64,000 nucleotides of DNA from Henckelia pumila. Its lineage: Eukaryota; Streptophyta; Magnoliopsida; Lamiales; Gesneriaceae. Made by a program: the position numbers and the translations under genes. Shown here in pieces: positions 1 through 10,477 of the stretch (its first letter is position 1; each line of letters opens with the position of its first letter). Location of the stretch: positions 155,511,753 through 155,575,752 of the forward strand of contig NC_133123.1 of assembly GCF_033568475.1 (NCBI RefSeq), written 5' to 3'. The notes below the pieces were generated by a model. That model was not told the origin of the DNA. It did not search any database and saw nothing but the letters and a program-made list of their open reading frames with translations.

Positions 1-819
1 TATAGAATATAACGTTGCAACGATATTAAGTCGGGTCGAATGGATTATGCATGGCTAGTTGCATGTATTCTATGTATCATTTTGCATGACATTTTTCTCA
101 GGGATGGGCTATTTTGTGTATTTGTTGGATGTGATGTTAAAATTGTAGCAAACATATATATAAATATAAATTCCACAAATTAAATGAAATAATATCTATA
201 TATATATATAAAAACAAAAAAGTCTGCTAAAAATAGTTTTCCGCCCAAAAGTAATTTCTAAAAATAGTAAAGATATTATCATTAATCATTAAATTTAAAA
301 ATAAGATATGGTTAAATTTAAAATTATAGATAGAGATAATACTGAAAATTAAAAAAATAATATTATGAATGATAAAATATTTGATCTAACAATTTTAAAA
401 TATATATATAAATCCGATTTAATTTTAAAAAATTAAATTACTATTTATATTGATCAAACAAATATTTTTTTTTTAATAATGTGGTTGTTTTGTATATCTA
501 TCTATATATCTATGCATAAGAGCAGAAAATTATGCTAAAAATATAAATCAACATTATCCAGCTAAAAATTTGGTTCTAAAGAGAGTATATACATTAGCAT
601 TATATTTAAAAATACAAATAAGTATATGGCTGAATTTCAAATTATAGATAAATGAAATATTGAAGATTTAAGAAAAAATATATGAGAGTTTTAGATTATT
701 TTATCTAAAAATTTTAAATTAAAGATAAAAAATACAATTGAATTTACAAAAAATTTGAAATAGTTTTTTTCGTGAGCAAAAAAAAATTAATTTTTTTGCT
801 TTTAATAATGTAGTTGTTT

Positions 820-822
<3 letters not shown>

Positions 823-890
<68 letters not shown>
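823..890. repeat. (AT)n microsatellite, about 68 bp
   Basis: An uninterrupted AT dinucleotide run. Shorter AT runs of the same kind occur at about 4019-4056, 4922-4950, 18923-18953, 20211-20237, 21549-21588, 32636-32671, 33803-33836 and 41518-41542. Confidence 0.95.
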
Positions 891-894
<4 letters not shown>

Positions 895-2171
895 GCTATA
901 GATATTTAAAAAAATAAAGATGATTTAATAAGGATAGACTATTTTACCCAAAAAATTTTAAATATAGGCAAAAATACGATTGATTTTTTAAAAAAATAAA
1001 ATAGCCTTTTTCCTAATTAAAAAAAATTATTTTTAGTTTTTAAGAGCTGGTTGTTTTACCAAGCAGTATACACATATAGTAGATATTAAAAAAATGATAT
1101 TATTAGTGATAAATTATTTGATCTAAAAATTTTAAAATAAAGATAAAATAATATTAAATTTTAAAAAAAATAATTGTATTTTTACTATATGTATGGTTTA
1201 TAATCAATTTTTAGGTTGTATTTGGATTGATTTATTTGAAATCAGGGATTTGAAAAGTCAAATATAATTGAATTATACTAAATTATCCTTTATTTTCATA
1301 ATCATGAATTAGCTCATAAAAAAATCACAACAAATTATTCATCCTTACAATTAGGTGCAAATTCAATTTATAAATAGTTAATTTAGCTATTCAAAATTAA
1401 ACTAAAACAAAATAATTTTAAAAAATTATGCTTCCAATCTATGAATTTTCAATCCCTACATGAAATTAACAACAAATATTAATTAACATCTAACATGAAA
1501 TTAAAATTTAATTGAAGGCCTCATAAATCAAATTTTAGCATAACCAGAGACAGATAAAAAAATATCCCAAACAACTCAATCTAAGGACTCGGGGCTAGGA
1601 AAATCGTGATCACAGAAGGGAAATGTGGAACGATGATCAACGACAAACAACACTAGAGTAAGAGGTGATGAACAGAGAAAATAATAAATATTGGATAAAT
1701 AAATTCCTTAAAAAATAATAAAATTTTAAATATACAAATATAATATGAAGAAGTAAAATATTAAAATAATATATATTTTAAAAAATAGGGTGTAACAAAT
1801 TTGTTTTATAAAAACATCTTAAAAATATCAAATAACTTATTTAAAGCGTTTAAAACGTTTTTCTAATAGTTTTCCAAACAAATTTACAAACTTTATAAAC
1901 TCTTTCAAACGTTTCTCCAACCACAATGAATTTAAATTGATTTAAATACTCTAAGGATTTGAAATCCGTTGTGATTAGCTAAATTATAGTGTAATAAATA
2001 TCAAGATGAATTTTATTTTATTTTTTAAAGATATCTAAACAATGAAAATACATTTATATTGGTAGATTTTAAATCATTTAATTTAATTCAACCTTAATTT
2101 ATTTGTATTTTAATTATTTATTCAAACAATCATATTTACTAATTTTGTCAAAAAATACATAAAAAAAACAC

Positions 2172-2198
2172 TCTGTGCATCGCACAGATGAAATACTA
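2172..2198 (+). mobile_element. Helitron 3' terminus
   Basis: A short hairpin (CTGTGC, loop ATC, GCACAG) is followed eight bases later by CTAG and then a T. This is the usual 3' end of plant Helitrons: a subterminal hairpin, then CTRR inserted before T. The matching 5' TC end was not located with confidence, so only the terminus is annotated. It could be a stand-alone remnant. Confidence 0.55.
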
Positions 2199-4016
2199 GT
2201 TATATATAATAACGAGCCGGTCCTTAATGTTATATTTGATATAATATTGTTTTACAATAAAATTTTAGTATTAAAATTATATATTTATGCTTGCTTAGTT
2301 TACATACCAAATATTACACATAGTTTTTCAAAAAAATTCATAAAATTTTAGAAATGTGAACTTGAGAAGTCGTAGGCTAAAATAGCAATGAAAAAAGACC
2401 CTTCATTTTCTTCCTCGTAATGTCATCATCACCGATATTTATTGTGAGTGGTTAAAATTGACTTCCCATCAAAATTATATTAAAATTATAAAAATAAAAA
2501 TAATTATGTTTATTTATTTATATATCAATCAATATCATGAAAGGTCTTATATTATAGCAATTACCAACCATATGGTTACATGTGCCTTTCAACTACCCTT
2601 TGACACACCTCAATTAGATTCTCTAAACGGACAGTTATCAAATTAATTAGTGTCGTCGGTTTCGACCATATATATAATATTAGTTGTAACGCGCACACGT
2701 ATTGTGTGTATAACTTTATATACATATATTATCTTGTGTGTAAATAATATAGATTTATTTTTTTAAAGTATTTGATTTAATATGACTTTTTTTTATTTGT
2801 GCAATTGATAATTTTTTGTCTGTTTTTTTTAGGAAAAAAAAATTAAGAATGAACATACCAAAAAATCACTAAAATACTCTTATTTTATATATAGCATAGA
2901 TATGGGCCAAATCATCTATTTCACACACGGAGTAAAACTCTTTGTGCAGCATCGGCCATTCATATGCATGAACTCGACACTCGTGTTATACTCAATGGGA
3001 TAAATATATATATGCGCGTCGCATATGCATGGTGTATGCGTTATTCATAAATTTTTTTATGTTAATAATTAATTTTCACGTTATTTTCAAGATTGATATA
3101 TATTCAAAAATTTAAGATAAAAATAGATAAAATATAATAAACAGTAATGAATAAGAATTCAGATATTGTTAGAAAAACGTTTGAGAAAGTTAAAAGAGAT
3201 AAGAATTTAAAAATGTTATCTGTAAAATTAATTAAGATTTCAGCATATTGATTTGAAATTAGTTCGTAAAAATATAATATTTTTAATTAAAATATTTAAT
3301 TAAATAGTAACGCATCGCATGTAGTCTGCCATAATATTCGCAAATGAAATAAATTTTTTTTTACGCACGCAAATGAAATAATTGAAAAAACTATTGTTGA
3401 CTTTTCGCTTTTCTATACGCAATTATTATTTAATTAGATTTTTTGTCATTTTAAAAATGTACATATTCCTAATATATTATAACCAAATATTATGTTCCAA
3501 AGTTTAGTGTTAATTAGTAAAGGATTAAAATGAATATTTTAAAATTTTGATATGATATATTATTTATTTTCTGAAAAATATATATTTTTCAGAAAATATA
3601 AAAATGATAATTAAAAAAAAGCGGTGTTATCTATGCTACCCATTCGGGCAGTGCTCGAATGGAAATCCAACAACCCATTTTTTTTTGCATTTAAAATGTT
3701 CGCAAAAATGAAAAAAGCATAGAAATCGTCCCAATTATATTAAAATTTTATTAATTTGCCTTTAAATTATTTTATACCGACCCCTTGTGAATCGTGATCA
3801 TCATATCACTCTTTCCGATTGACTGTGGAAAACAATTAATGTGATAAATTACTGACATAAATTCAGCCATTGACTGTTCCATTTCTAAGTTAATAATAAT
3901 AAATATTTCTATTTTAACCTTATCTTCGTTATGGTTCAAATCTTATCCATTGCGTGAAATGTTTAATTAATTACGTGAAGTTTATGTATTCTTTCCTTTT
4001 GCCCATTCAAAAAAAT

Positions 4017-4060
<44 letters not shown>

Positions 4061-4369
4061 TTATTACAAAATTTTTGATAAAAAATTTTAAATTACGAGA
4101 CATTATAAATTTATTAAAATTTTTTGTTTCATCTAAATGTTCGACTCAATTTCTACTAATAATACGAGATATCAATTATGATGTTATTAATATTTATTAT
4201 GGATTATACAATTCGATGTGAGCTCGAAAATATTTACGTGTTCGACGACTCATTCTAAAACTATATGTATCCTTCCATATTGTTTTGTGGCCATTGCGAT
4301 ATATAACATTGCTTAAAATTTGTCATGCAAAGTAGTGCAGCTCGAAATGAACATTATTAATAGAGTTAG

Positions 4370-4545
4370 TATCTTGTAAGACGATCTTATGGATAACTAT
4401 TTTTGAGATGATTCAATCTTATATATATTTGTAACGAAAAGTAATAGTTTTTTACATAAAATATAATAAATTTTAACGAGTTGGAACGTATAAGAGATCC
4501 GTATAATAAAATTGACTCATGAAGCAATCTAATAAATTAATTTTA
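4370..4545. mobile_element. Possible degenerate copy of a GTGAGAC-type MITE
   Basis: The stretch resembles, at low identity, the clearer copy at 24221-24400. Both show a terminal run related to TTGTAAGACGATCTTA, an internal AAAAGTAATAG-like segment and a closing GATCCGT-like segment. A similar degenerate copy lies at about 19700-19890. The relationship was judged by eye only. Confidence 0.3.
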
Positions 4546-4582
4546 TGTTATTAATATTAATAATTTATATATATATATATAG

Positions 4583-4752
4583 AGTTTTTTTCAAGTGCCC
4601 ACCTACCATGTCCACCATCATGCCCACCAATGATGTGACACTATTCTATTGGACCTACAATTTATCACATTTTTTTCACATCCAATAGAATAATGTCACA
4701 TCATTGGTGGGCATGGTGGATGGGCATGGTAGGTGGGCACTTGAAAGAAACT
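4583..4752. mobile_element. Hairpin MITE, 170 bp
   Basis: Two nearly perfect inverted arms of about 85 bp start with AGTTT and contain CAAGTGCCCACCTACCATG, separated by almost no loop. The flanks are TA repeats, so a TA target duplication is likely but cannot be proved. There is no coding capacity. The structure is that of a non-autonomous foldback MITE; its superfamily cannot be assigned from the termini. Confidence 0.75.
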
Positions 4753-4916
4753 ATATATATATATATATATATATATTAAATTGTCAGTTAAATTAAATTA
4801 GAAAATATAATTCACGTGAATATTTGGAGACAAATTTAATTTCGTGAATATTGTATTCACGCGATTTTGTGGAAAATTTGTTTACAATCGACGAGTGTGT
4901 GTATATTATATTATAT

Positions 4917-4954
<38 letters not shown>

Positions 4955-5762
4955 AATTATGTATATATAATATACACACGTAATTTGCATGAATTATCGA
5001 TGAAATGGCTCGTGAGTGGTGGGTTGGGGTTGTTGAGGGAATTAAACAATTTGACACAACCATAATTCACGGTGAATTAAATTCCATTTATTGATTTTTT
5101 GTATTATTATTATTTCATTTGAAGGTACTTTTATTAACGGTGTAAAATACTTTACTCATAAAATTCCATATTTTTACGGAGTATTATATATTACATCTTC
5201 GAATTTATTCTAAAACGAATATATATTTCTGGGATATTCTTTATCATTTTATTTATAACAAGTCTTTTATTCTATCAAATATATATTTTATTTATGAAAA
5301 TTATTTTAAGTAATTTACACACGCAATTAGATTTTAAATATTATAATAATAAATTAAATACGTATATATAAAATATGGCTATGTGACTATATAATGTGAG
5401 CCTGTAAGCTTAGTATGATTATTATTTAAATATTTATAAATATATAGAATATTATTATTAAAAAAATTTTTAGGGATTACCACAGCATAATTAAAACGAG
5501 TTATTTGCAATAAATACCCCTGTGAAATATTGAAAATGCACATTTATCTCCTGTGAAATTTTAATAGGCATCTTCAACCCTAACCTTTTAAAAAATTAGT
5601 ACACTCGCCCCTTCATATGAGTGATTGTTGCGCACACGCCTTTCATGCGATTGGGCAAAGATTTTTGTATTTTTTTTGCATCAAATATCCCTGTGAAATA
5701 TTAAAAATGCATATTTGATCCCAGTGAAAATAATTTTAAATCTATTCAAATCATAATACACA

Positions 5763-7181
5763 TGTTGGGATCGGTTCAGAGGGTAGAGGGGGGGTGAATA
5801 CACTCTGAAACTTTTCTTTTTCTTCTTTAAAATGATCAAGTGAGGTTTAGTTCACTTAATCAGTTTTCTCAACTTCTAAAACGTTTTGAACAACTTAAAT
5901 AGTGCGGAAATAGTTCAGAGGTTTTAGTGATGCAAAGTTTATAATGCAATGTATGAGCAGGATGTAAGATAAATGGCAGTAAATGCTAAAGCACGATTTT
6001 ATGGAAGTTCGAAGGCTTAATCCTTCTACGTCTCCCCTTCTTCCACTTAGGAAGGAATTCACTAGAAGACTTTGGTTATTACAACGTCTTGTAATACACC
6101 CACTTCAGACTTAGGACTTATCCAATGCCTAATCCGAAACTCCTAGATTTACACAGATAAGATTCTCAGTTCTTATCGGACTGGTGGAAGCTTTCAGAGC
6201 AGCTTCAAGTCTCTTCAACACTGAGTATAGTTGAGTTGAGCTTCTCAGACTGCAGAGCGGTCGAGAGGCTTGAAAACCCTAGAATGATCCTTGACGATCA
6301 GATATGTGAACTGTAGGCGAGGGTTTATTTGAGCAGCAGATGATTGATCTTGTAAGTGTGCTCAAGTATATCAGATGAGGACTTCTGATATTAGTCAAGT
6401 GATTGAAATTTTTCTGAGTTGCTTGTCTCTCTTCGTTGTCTCGTATCACTTCTTGTTGTTGTTTGAGCAATCTTCCCTTTATATAGGTCAATCATCAACG
6501 TCTTTATTTTGAACGTTCTGATGCTGCATTGAATGCACATTTAATGCTCATAAATGCATTGATGATTCTGCATGAGGATCGTACACTGCAGACAACTTCC
6601 AGGGTCCAAAACTGGAATAAACGGTCGAATGCTTTATCTGCAGTCATTCTGTGTTTTTGCCATTTTGGTACAACCTGTTGTCTTGATTTGCAGGAGTCAA
6701 CAAATCTTCTGAAACGCCGGTTCTTCTTTTAATAAAAGATCCTGCAAAGAACATCTTGTCATAGGTACTTGTCTCGAGATATCTAGATAGGCAGTTGGCA
6801 TTCTACCGGTAGAGATATTTGTCCTCTGCTGGTTTGAATAACCAGTCGATAAGCTTGTGACTTCAACCGGTCGAGAGATAAAGGCGGTTGACAAGCTTTC
6901 GGTAGATAGATTTATCCTCTGCTGGTCTTGATAGCCAGTTGATAGGCTTGTGACTTCAGCCGGTCGAGAGCAAAGGCGGTTGACAAGCTTTCGGTAGATA
7001 GATTTATCCTCTGCTGGTCTTGATAGCCAGTTGATAGGCTTGTGACTTCAGCCGGTCGAGAGCAAAGGCGGTTGACAAGCTTTCGGTAGAAGTTGTAGTA
7101 GGTTCCTGAAATACAATGGTTGGCAGCACATTCCTATACAATGAGTTGTTGTTTGTTATCACCAAAATATCGGATTCAACA
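5763..7181 (-). repeat. Copia element 1, 3' LTR
   Basis: This 1,419-bp terminal repeat shows no difference from 15772-17190 by eye, at a constant offset of 10,009. Its ends form the inverted pair TGTTG and CAACA. It contains five copies of CGGTCGA (6258, 6622, 6868, 6961, 7053) and a 92-bp tandem repeat. Confidence 0.95.
6807..7083. repeat. Three 92-93 bp tandem units inside the LTR
   Basis: Units run 6807-6899 (diverged), 6900-6991 and 6992-7083, with a few bases of a fourth. Each contains a CCGGTCGAGAG core and ends near GGTTGACAAGCTTTC. The second and third units look identical. The same array recurs at 16816-17092 in the other LTR. In the sense direction it lies upstream of the LTR TATA box, where promoter or enhancer repeats are usually found. 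Confidence 0.9.
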
Positions 7182-7182
7182 A

Positions 7183-7195
7183 TTTCCCCCTTTTT
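7183..7195 (-). promoter_or_regulatory. Polypurine tract of Copia element 1
   Basis: The sense-strand sequence AAAAAGGGGGAAA lies one base inside the 3' LTR. This is the normal position and composition for priming plus-strand synthesis. Near copies occur at 7471-7482 inside ORF3 and at 10457-10467 just after pol. Confidence 0.85.
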
Positions 7196-7347
7196 GGTGA
7201 TGACAAAACTTAAGTGCTCCAAGAACAATATGAAAGCATTAAAATGAACTTCATTGAGAGAATGAATTTCATTAAGTACAATAAGCATTTTTATTACACC
7301 TACAGAAAAAAGATGCGGCTGCGATAAGTAAAGAAGAGATAAGTTGT

Positions 7348-10113
7348 TCATCTTTTGAACCAACTGGCTCCTCCTGACCTATCGCCTTCTCTTCTTCTTC
7401 TGTCGGCTTCTTCTTTTCTTCTGGACTCTTCTTCACGTCTTCTTGCCTCTGCTGCTCTACGTTGCTCTTCTTCCCCCTTTTTGGCATCACCTTGGTTAAG
7501 CCGAAGGATGACCTCAGTGAGTTGAGTGCCAAGGCAGGCTTGCATAGTGTCTATTTTTGCATCGATTTGAGCAAGTAGAGTGGCTTGCATAGTGTCCATC
7601 CGATCATTCAACTGCTTATGAAGGCGATTTTCGGATCGGATAACTTGTTCGGAGACGGTAGAGAGCGTGTTGATTTGAGTGCGATGATGATTAGTGATCT
7701 CTGTGGACAGACGAGCGAGGTCTCGAGACACGGTCTCGAAATGCCGAATCATCGTCTGGCGTGAATTATCGACCGATAAGGATGAGTTTGTTATGTCTTG
7801 AGAGAAGGACCTAACCGTTTGCATGAGCTCATGAAGCCGATTTATCAAGGTATGATCTAGAGCTGCGGCCATGGCTTCAATTAAAGAATCATCAGTCTGA
7901 ATCATTTGCCCTTCTGAGTCATTTCTTGGTGAAACAGGGCTAGACTCACGATGATGTGGCGCGGGTGAACTTGCTGGAGAGCTACCCGATGGACCTTCCA
8001 ATAATGGTACAGTTGGAGATGTAATAGTTTCGACTGCAGCCAATATGGTTGGTGGAGTACCAGGATCAGCACTTGGTTCATCCATAATGAGATCTTCCAT
8101 AAACTTTTCAGTAGATGGAGACGGTTGAAGTGCTGGATCAGCATCAGTCACTTGCTGTTCTGGAGATGCAGGAGATACAATAGTGCTTGATATCTCCGTT
8201 GGGGGCACTGTTGCTTCACTACTGCAAGGAGCCTCTGTCACAGAGGTGACAGGTATCTCTTGTGCAGCCACTTCTAAAACATCTTGTGAATGTCCGGGAG
8301 AAGTGTGAGCGGTCGTCACGGGAGAGGAGCGAGCAATCACAACTGCTTCCGGTGGAGTAACTACTTGGACTGCGGTTGAGGAGGGGTCGACCGATGAAGA
8401 TGCTGCTACACTCGATCTTAGAGCATATGATTGAAAGAGGTCAGCAGTGATGAGATCGGTCAGAATCCCATCTGAAGAAGGAAGAGCATAGACGTCTTCT
8501 TCACCCTGATCTTGAGTGAGAAAGGTTTTCATCATCACTTGTGCTTCCAGCACATAAGCTTGCAAACAGGCTGCTGAAGCTGGTGTTTTGACATTGTTGA
8601 GAGCTTGGAAGTGCTGAAGTAGTTGAGTGATTTGACGTAGACTATCCTGTAGTCCAGTCAAAATCACAAAGTCATCGGCAGCGGTAGGACTCTTGGATTT
8701 GAAATTCTTGACACGCTCATTAATTAGCAGTGATAGCAGGCTTCCTCGAAGCTTCAAGTCTATGAGATGTCTTCTTCCCAGAGCCTCCACGATGTCTTCA
8801 GTATCAGCAAATAGAAGCATCTTCTGCTCAATGACGTTTAGAGATTTCCATTTAGGAAATATTTGAGCGAGTGTCAAGTGAGTGCGGGAGTGATGCCATC
8901 TGTCAAAACGTTGTAGATGACGCTTGACAGTACGGAGCACGTGAGAGATGATCAAATTGAGTTCTACCGTAGCTGCTGGTTGAGCCTTGGGTGTGTAGAT
9001 CATCACACCTTTCCCTTTGTCTTTGGGATCAGCTAGAGTGACCTCAGGAGCTGATGAGGCACCTTCCCGGATTATCACACCCTTTGTAGGACGAGGAGCA
9101 GTAGAAGCAACAACGGTAGTAGTCTCGACCGTTGGCAGGGTAGGAGCAAGTCCAGAAAGAGACTTTAGCTTCTTGTGCTGCCTCTTCTTCTCGCCTGCAG
9201 GCGTGGATGACACAGCTGCTTTGGAGACTGAAGGGGATGACTTGCTGAAAGCTTGAATCAGTGGAACATTCTCACGTGATTCATCTTCAGAGTCAGATTC
9301 GATGATCAGTTGACGCTTGGCAGACTTTTTGGTATGGACTGGTTTGGCCACGACCGGAACCGTTGAAAGCGGTTGAGGGATAGCAATAACCTTTGCGGTT
9401 GAGGGCAAGGTGTCGACCGCAGTCTCTTTCTTGTTCAGGAATTTGAGAATCGTAGACTTGTTGAGCCATTTGGTGGGATGCAGAGGCTCAGTCTTGGAAA
9501 AGTCCACTCCAAGGACGCCCAAGATGTGGCAGATTTGCAAAGCAAATCCCTCGGATTGCCCTTTGCCCCTGATCATTTCACATAGAATGTTGAACAGAAT
9601 GTCTGACCAGTTTATGTTGATCTTGGAGGCAATACAAGCCATGTATTGAAATTTCTCCAGCGTCACCTTGTCGTAAGATCCAGCCTTGGCCAGAAGATTC
9701 TTGGCCACGATATTAGTCAGTAGCCTGAATGGAGCTTTGAGAGATGTCTTCTGGGCCGGCAGTTTGATCGGAGCATCAGTAGTTGAGAACTCCTTCAACC
9801 AATAAGAGCAGTTACCATCTGGAAGATCCGTGCATTTTGTCAAACCCCTGGAGGGCAGATCAAATGTGCTGGCGAAGAACTTCTGATTGAAGGAGTAGAC
9901 CTCTGTCTTGATCAAGCATTTGATAGTCCCATGCTCGATTTGAGCGGTTGCGAAGAACTCCTTCAAAACAGGCAAATCGCAGATGGCGCTGCATTCCAGA
10001 AATTTCCTCAGTCCAGAGGCTTCAAGCATGGTGAAGACCTCAGTTATTCCTGCGTTGTTTGCCTTAACAACGGAATCAAAGTTGATGGCGAGGCAAGTCT
10101 TCTGGATCGACAT
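7348..10113 (-). CDS. ORF3 of Copia element 1, plant retrotransposon env-position protein
   Basis: The frame encodes about 921 residues from the ATG at 10113; it stays open upstream to 10347. I chose 10113 because the product then starts MSIQKTCLAINFDSVV, directly at the conserved domain, whereas the extra 78 residues look unrelated and hydrophobic. Residues about 1-230 form a domain like that annotated in many plant genomes as putative plant transposon protein: a leucine-rich start, an EFFATA-type helix, then a FRLL...KAGSYD segment. A long Ser/Thr/Pro-rich middle with basic patches follows, then a coiled coil, and a tail rich in Arg and Glu ending GGASWFKR. No signal peptide or clear membrane segment is seen from the chosen start, so a true envelope protein is unlikely. 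The frame lies between pol and the polypurine tract in the same orientation. Element 2 carries a related frame. Its function is unknown. Confidence 0.75.
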   Translation of the reverse strand: MSIQKTCLAINFDSVVKANNAGITEVFTMLEASGLRKFLECSAICDLPVLKEFFATAQIEHGTIKCLIKTEVYSFNQKFFASTFDLPSRGLTKCTDLPDGNCSYWLKEFSTTDAPIKLPAQKTSLKAPFRLLTNIVAKNLLAKAGSYDKVTLEKFQYMACIASKININWSDILFNILCEMIRGKGQSEGFALQICHILGVLGVDFSKTEPLHPTKWLNKSTILKFLNKKETAVDTLPSTAKVIAIPQPLSTVPVVAKPVHTKKSAKRQLIIESDSEDESRENVPLIQAFSKSSPSVSKAAVSSTPAGEKKRQHKKLKSLSGLAPTLPTVETTTVVASTAPRPTKGVIIREGASSAPEVTLADPKDKGKGVMIYTPKAQPAATVELNLIISHVLRTVKRHLQRFDRWHHSRTHLTLAQIFPKWKSLNVIEQKMLLFADTEDIVEALGRRHLIDLKLRGSLLSLLINERVKNFKSKSPTAADDFVILTGLQDSLRQITQLLQHFQALNNVKTPASAACLQAYVLEAQVMMKTFLTQDQGEEDVYALPSSDGILTDLITADLFQSYALRSSVAASSSVDPSSTAVQVVTPPEAVVIARSSPVTTAHTSPGHSQDVLEVAAQEIPVTSVTEAPCSSEATVPPTEISSTIVSPASPEQQVTDADPALQPSPSTEKFMEDLIMDEPSADPGTPPTILAAVETITSPTVPLLEGPSGSSPASSPAPHHRESSPVSPRNDSEGQMIQTDDSLIEAMAAALDHTLINRLHELMQTVRSFSQDITNSSLSVDNSRQTMIRHFETVSRDLARLSTEITNHHRTQINTLSTVSEQVIRSENRLHKQLNDRMDTMQATLLAQIDAKIDTMQACLGTQLTEVILRLNQGDAKKGEEEQRRAAEARRREEESRRKEEADRRRREGDRSGGASWFKR

Positions 10114-10237
10114 GATATCTATAGATAAGAACTCGAGCAAAGAGTAAGCAAAAGCTTGAGAGTAATTCGATGGAGCGTTTAATACAATATGAAAGTTTTT
10201 AGCAAAGGTGAAAAATTGATATACGAGTGTAAAGAAG

Positions 10238-10246
10238 TATATATAG
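10238..10246 (-). promoter_or_regulatory. Possible internal TATA box for ORF3
   Basis: The sense strand reads CTATATATA about 125 bases before the ATG at 10113. A near-palindrome CCTATGGCCCATAGG and the sequence TGACATCA lie just upstream. The spacing would allow a separate ORF3 transcript with a leader of about 95 bases. This is an inference from motifs alone. Confidence 0.35.
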
Positions 10247-10477
10247 GAACCTATGGGCCATAGGGTGATGTCATGAAAAGTATTTTTGAAATTCAAAAAG
10301 TTTTGAAGAGCATAATCACGGCGCCCAATTAATGTCATTTGGTTCAAAGCACCAAGCTGCTAGTACGAAGCCTGTCAGAGACTAGTTAAAGGCAGATGAT
10401 ATGCCAATATTAATGGCAACGTAACAGCTAATCTATTAATGTCATATTGACAATTATTCCCCCTAAACACATGCATA

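Larger units (their letters stand above)
1..5487. other. Gene-free AT-rich region
   Basis: No reading frame here has coding character; the short open frames are AT-rich and low in complexity. The stretch holds AT microsatellites (823-890, 4019-4056, about 4922-4950), a Helitron 3' end near 2198, a possible degenerate MITE near 4370-4545 and a hairpin MITE at 4583-4752. Nothing else is recognised. Confidence 0.7.

Noticed and set aside
1204-2150. Possible transposon starting GGTTGTATTTGGATTG
   Set aside because: The right end only vaguely mirrors the left; no duplication was found.
10114-10347. 78-residue N-terminal extension of element 1 ORF3 with a hydrophobic stretch, possibly a signal anchor
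   Set aside because: The family domain starts at the ATG at 10113 and a TATA-like box lies within the extension, so I treat it as leader sequence.
7348-10347. Element 1 ORF3 as a host gene
   Set aside because: It lies between pol and the polypurine tract inside matching LTRs and in the same orientation.
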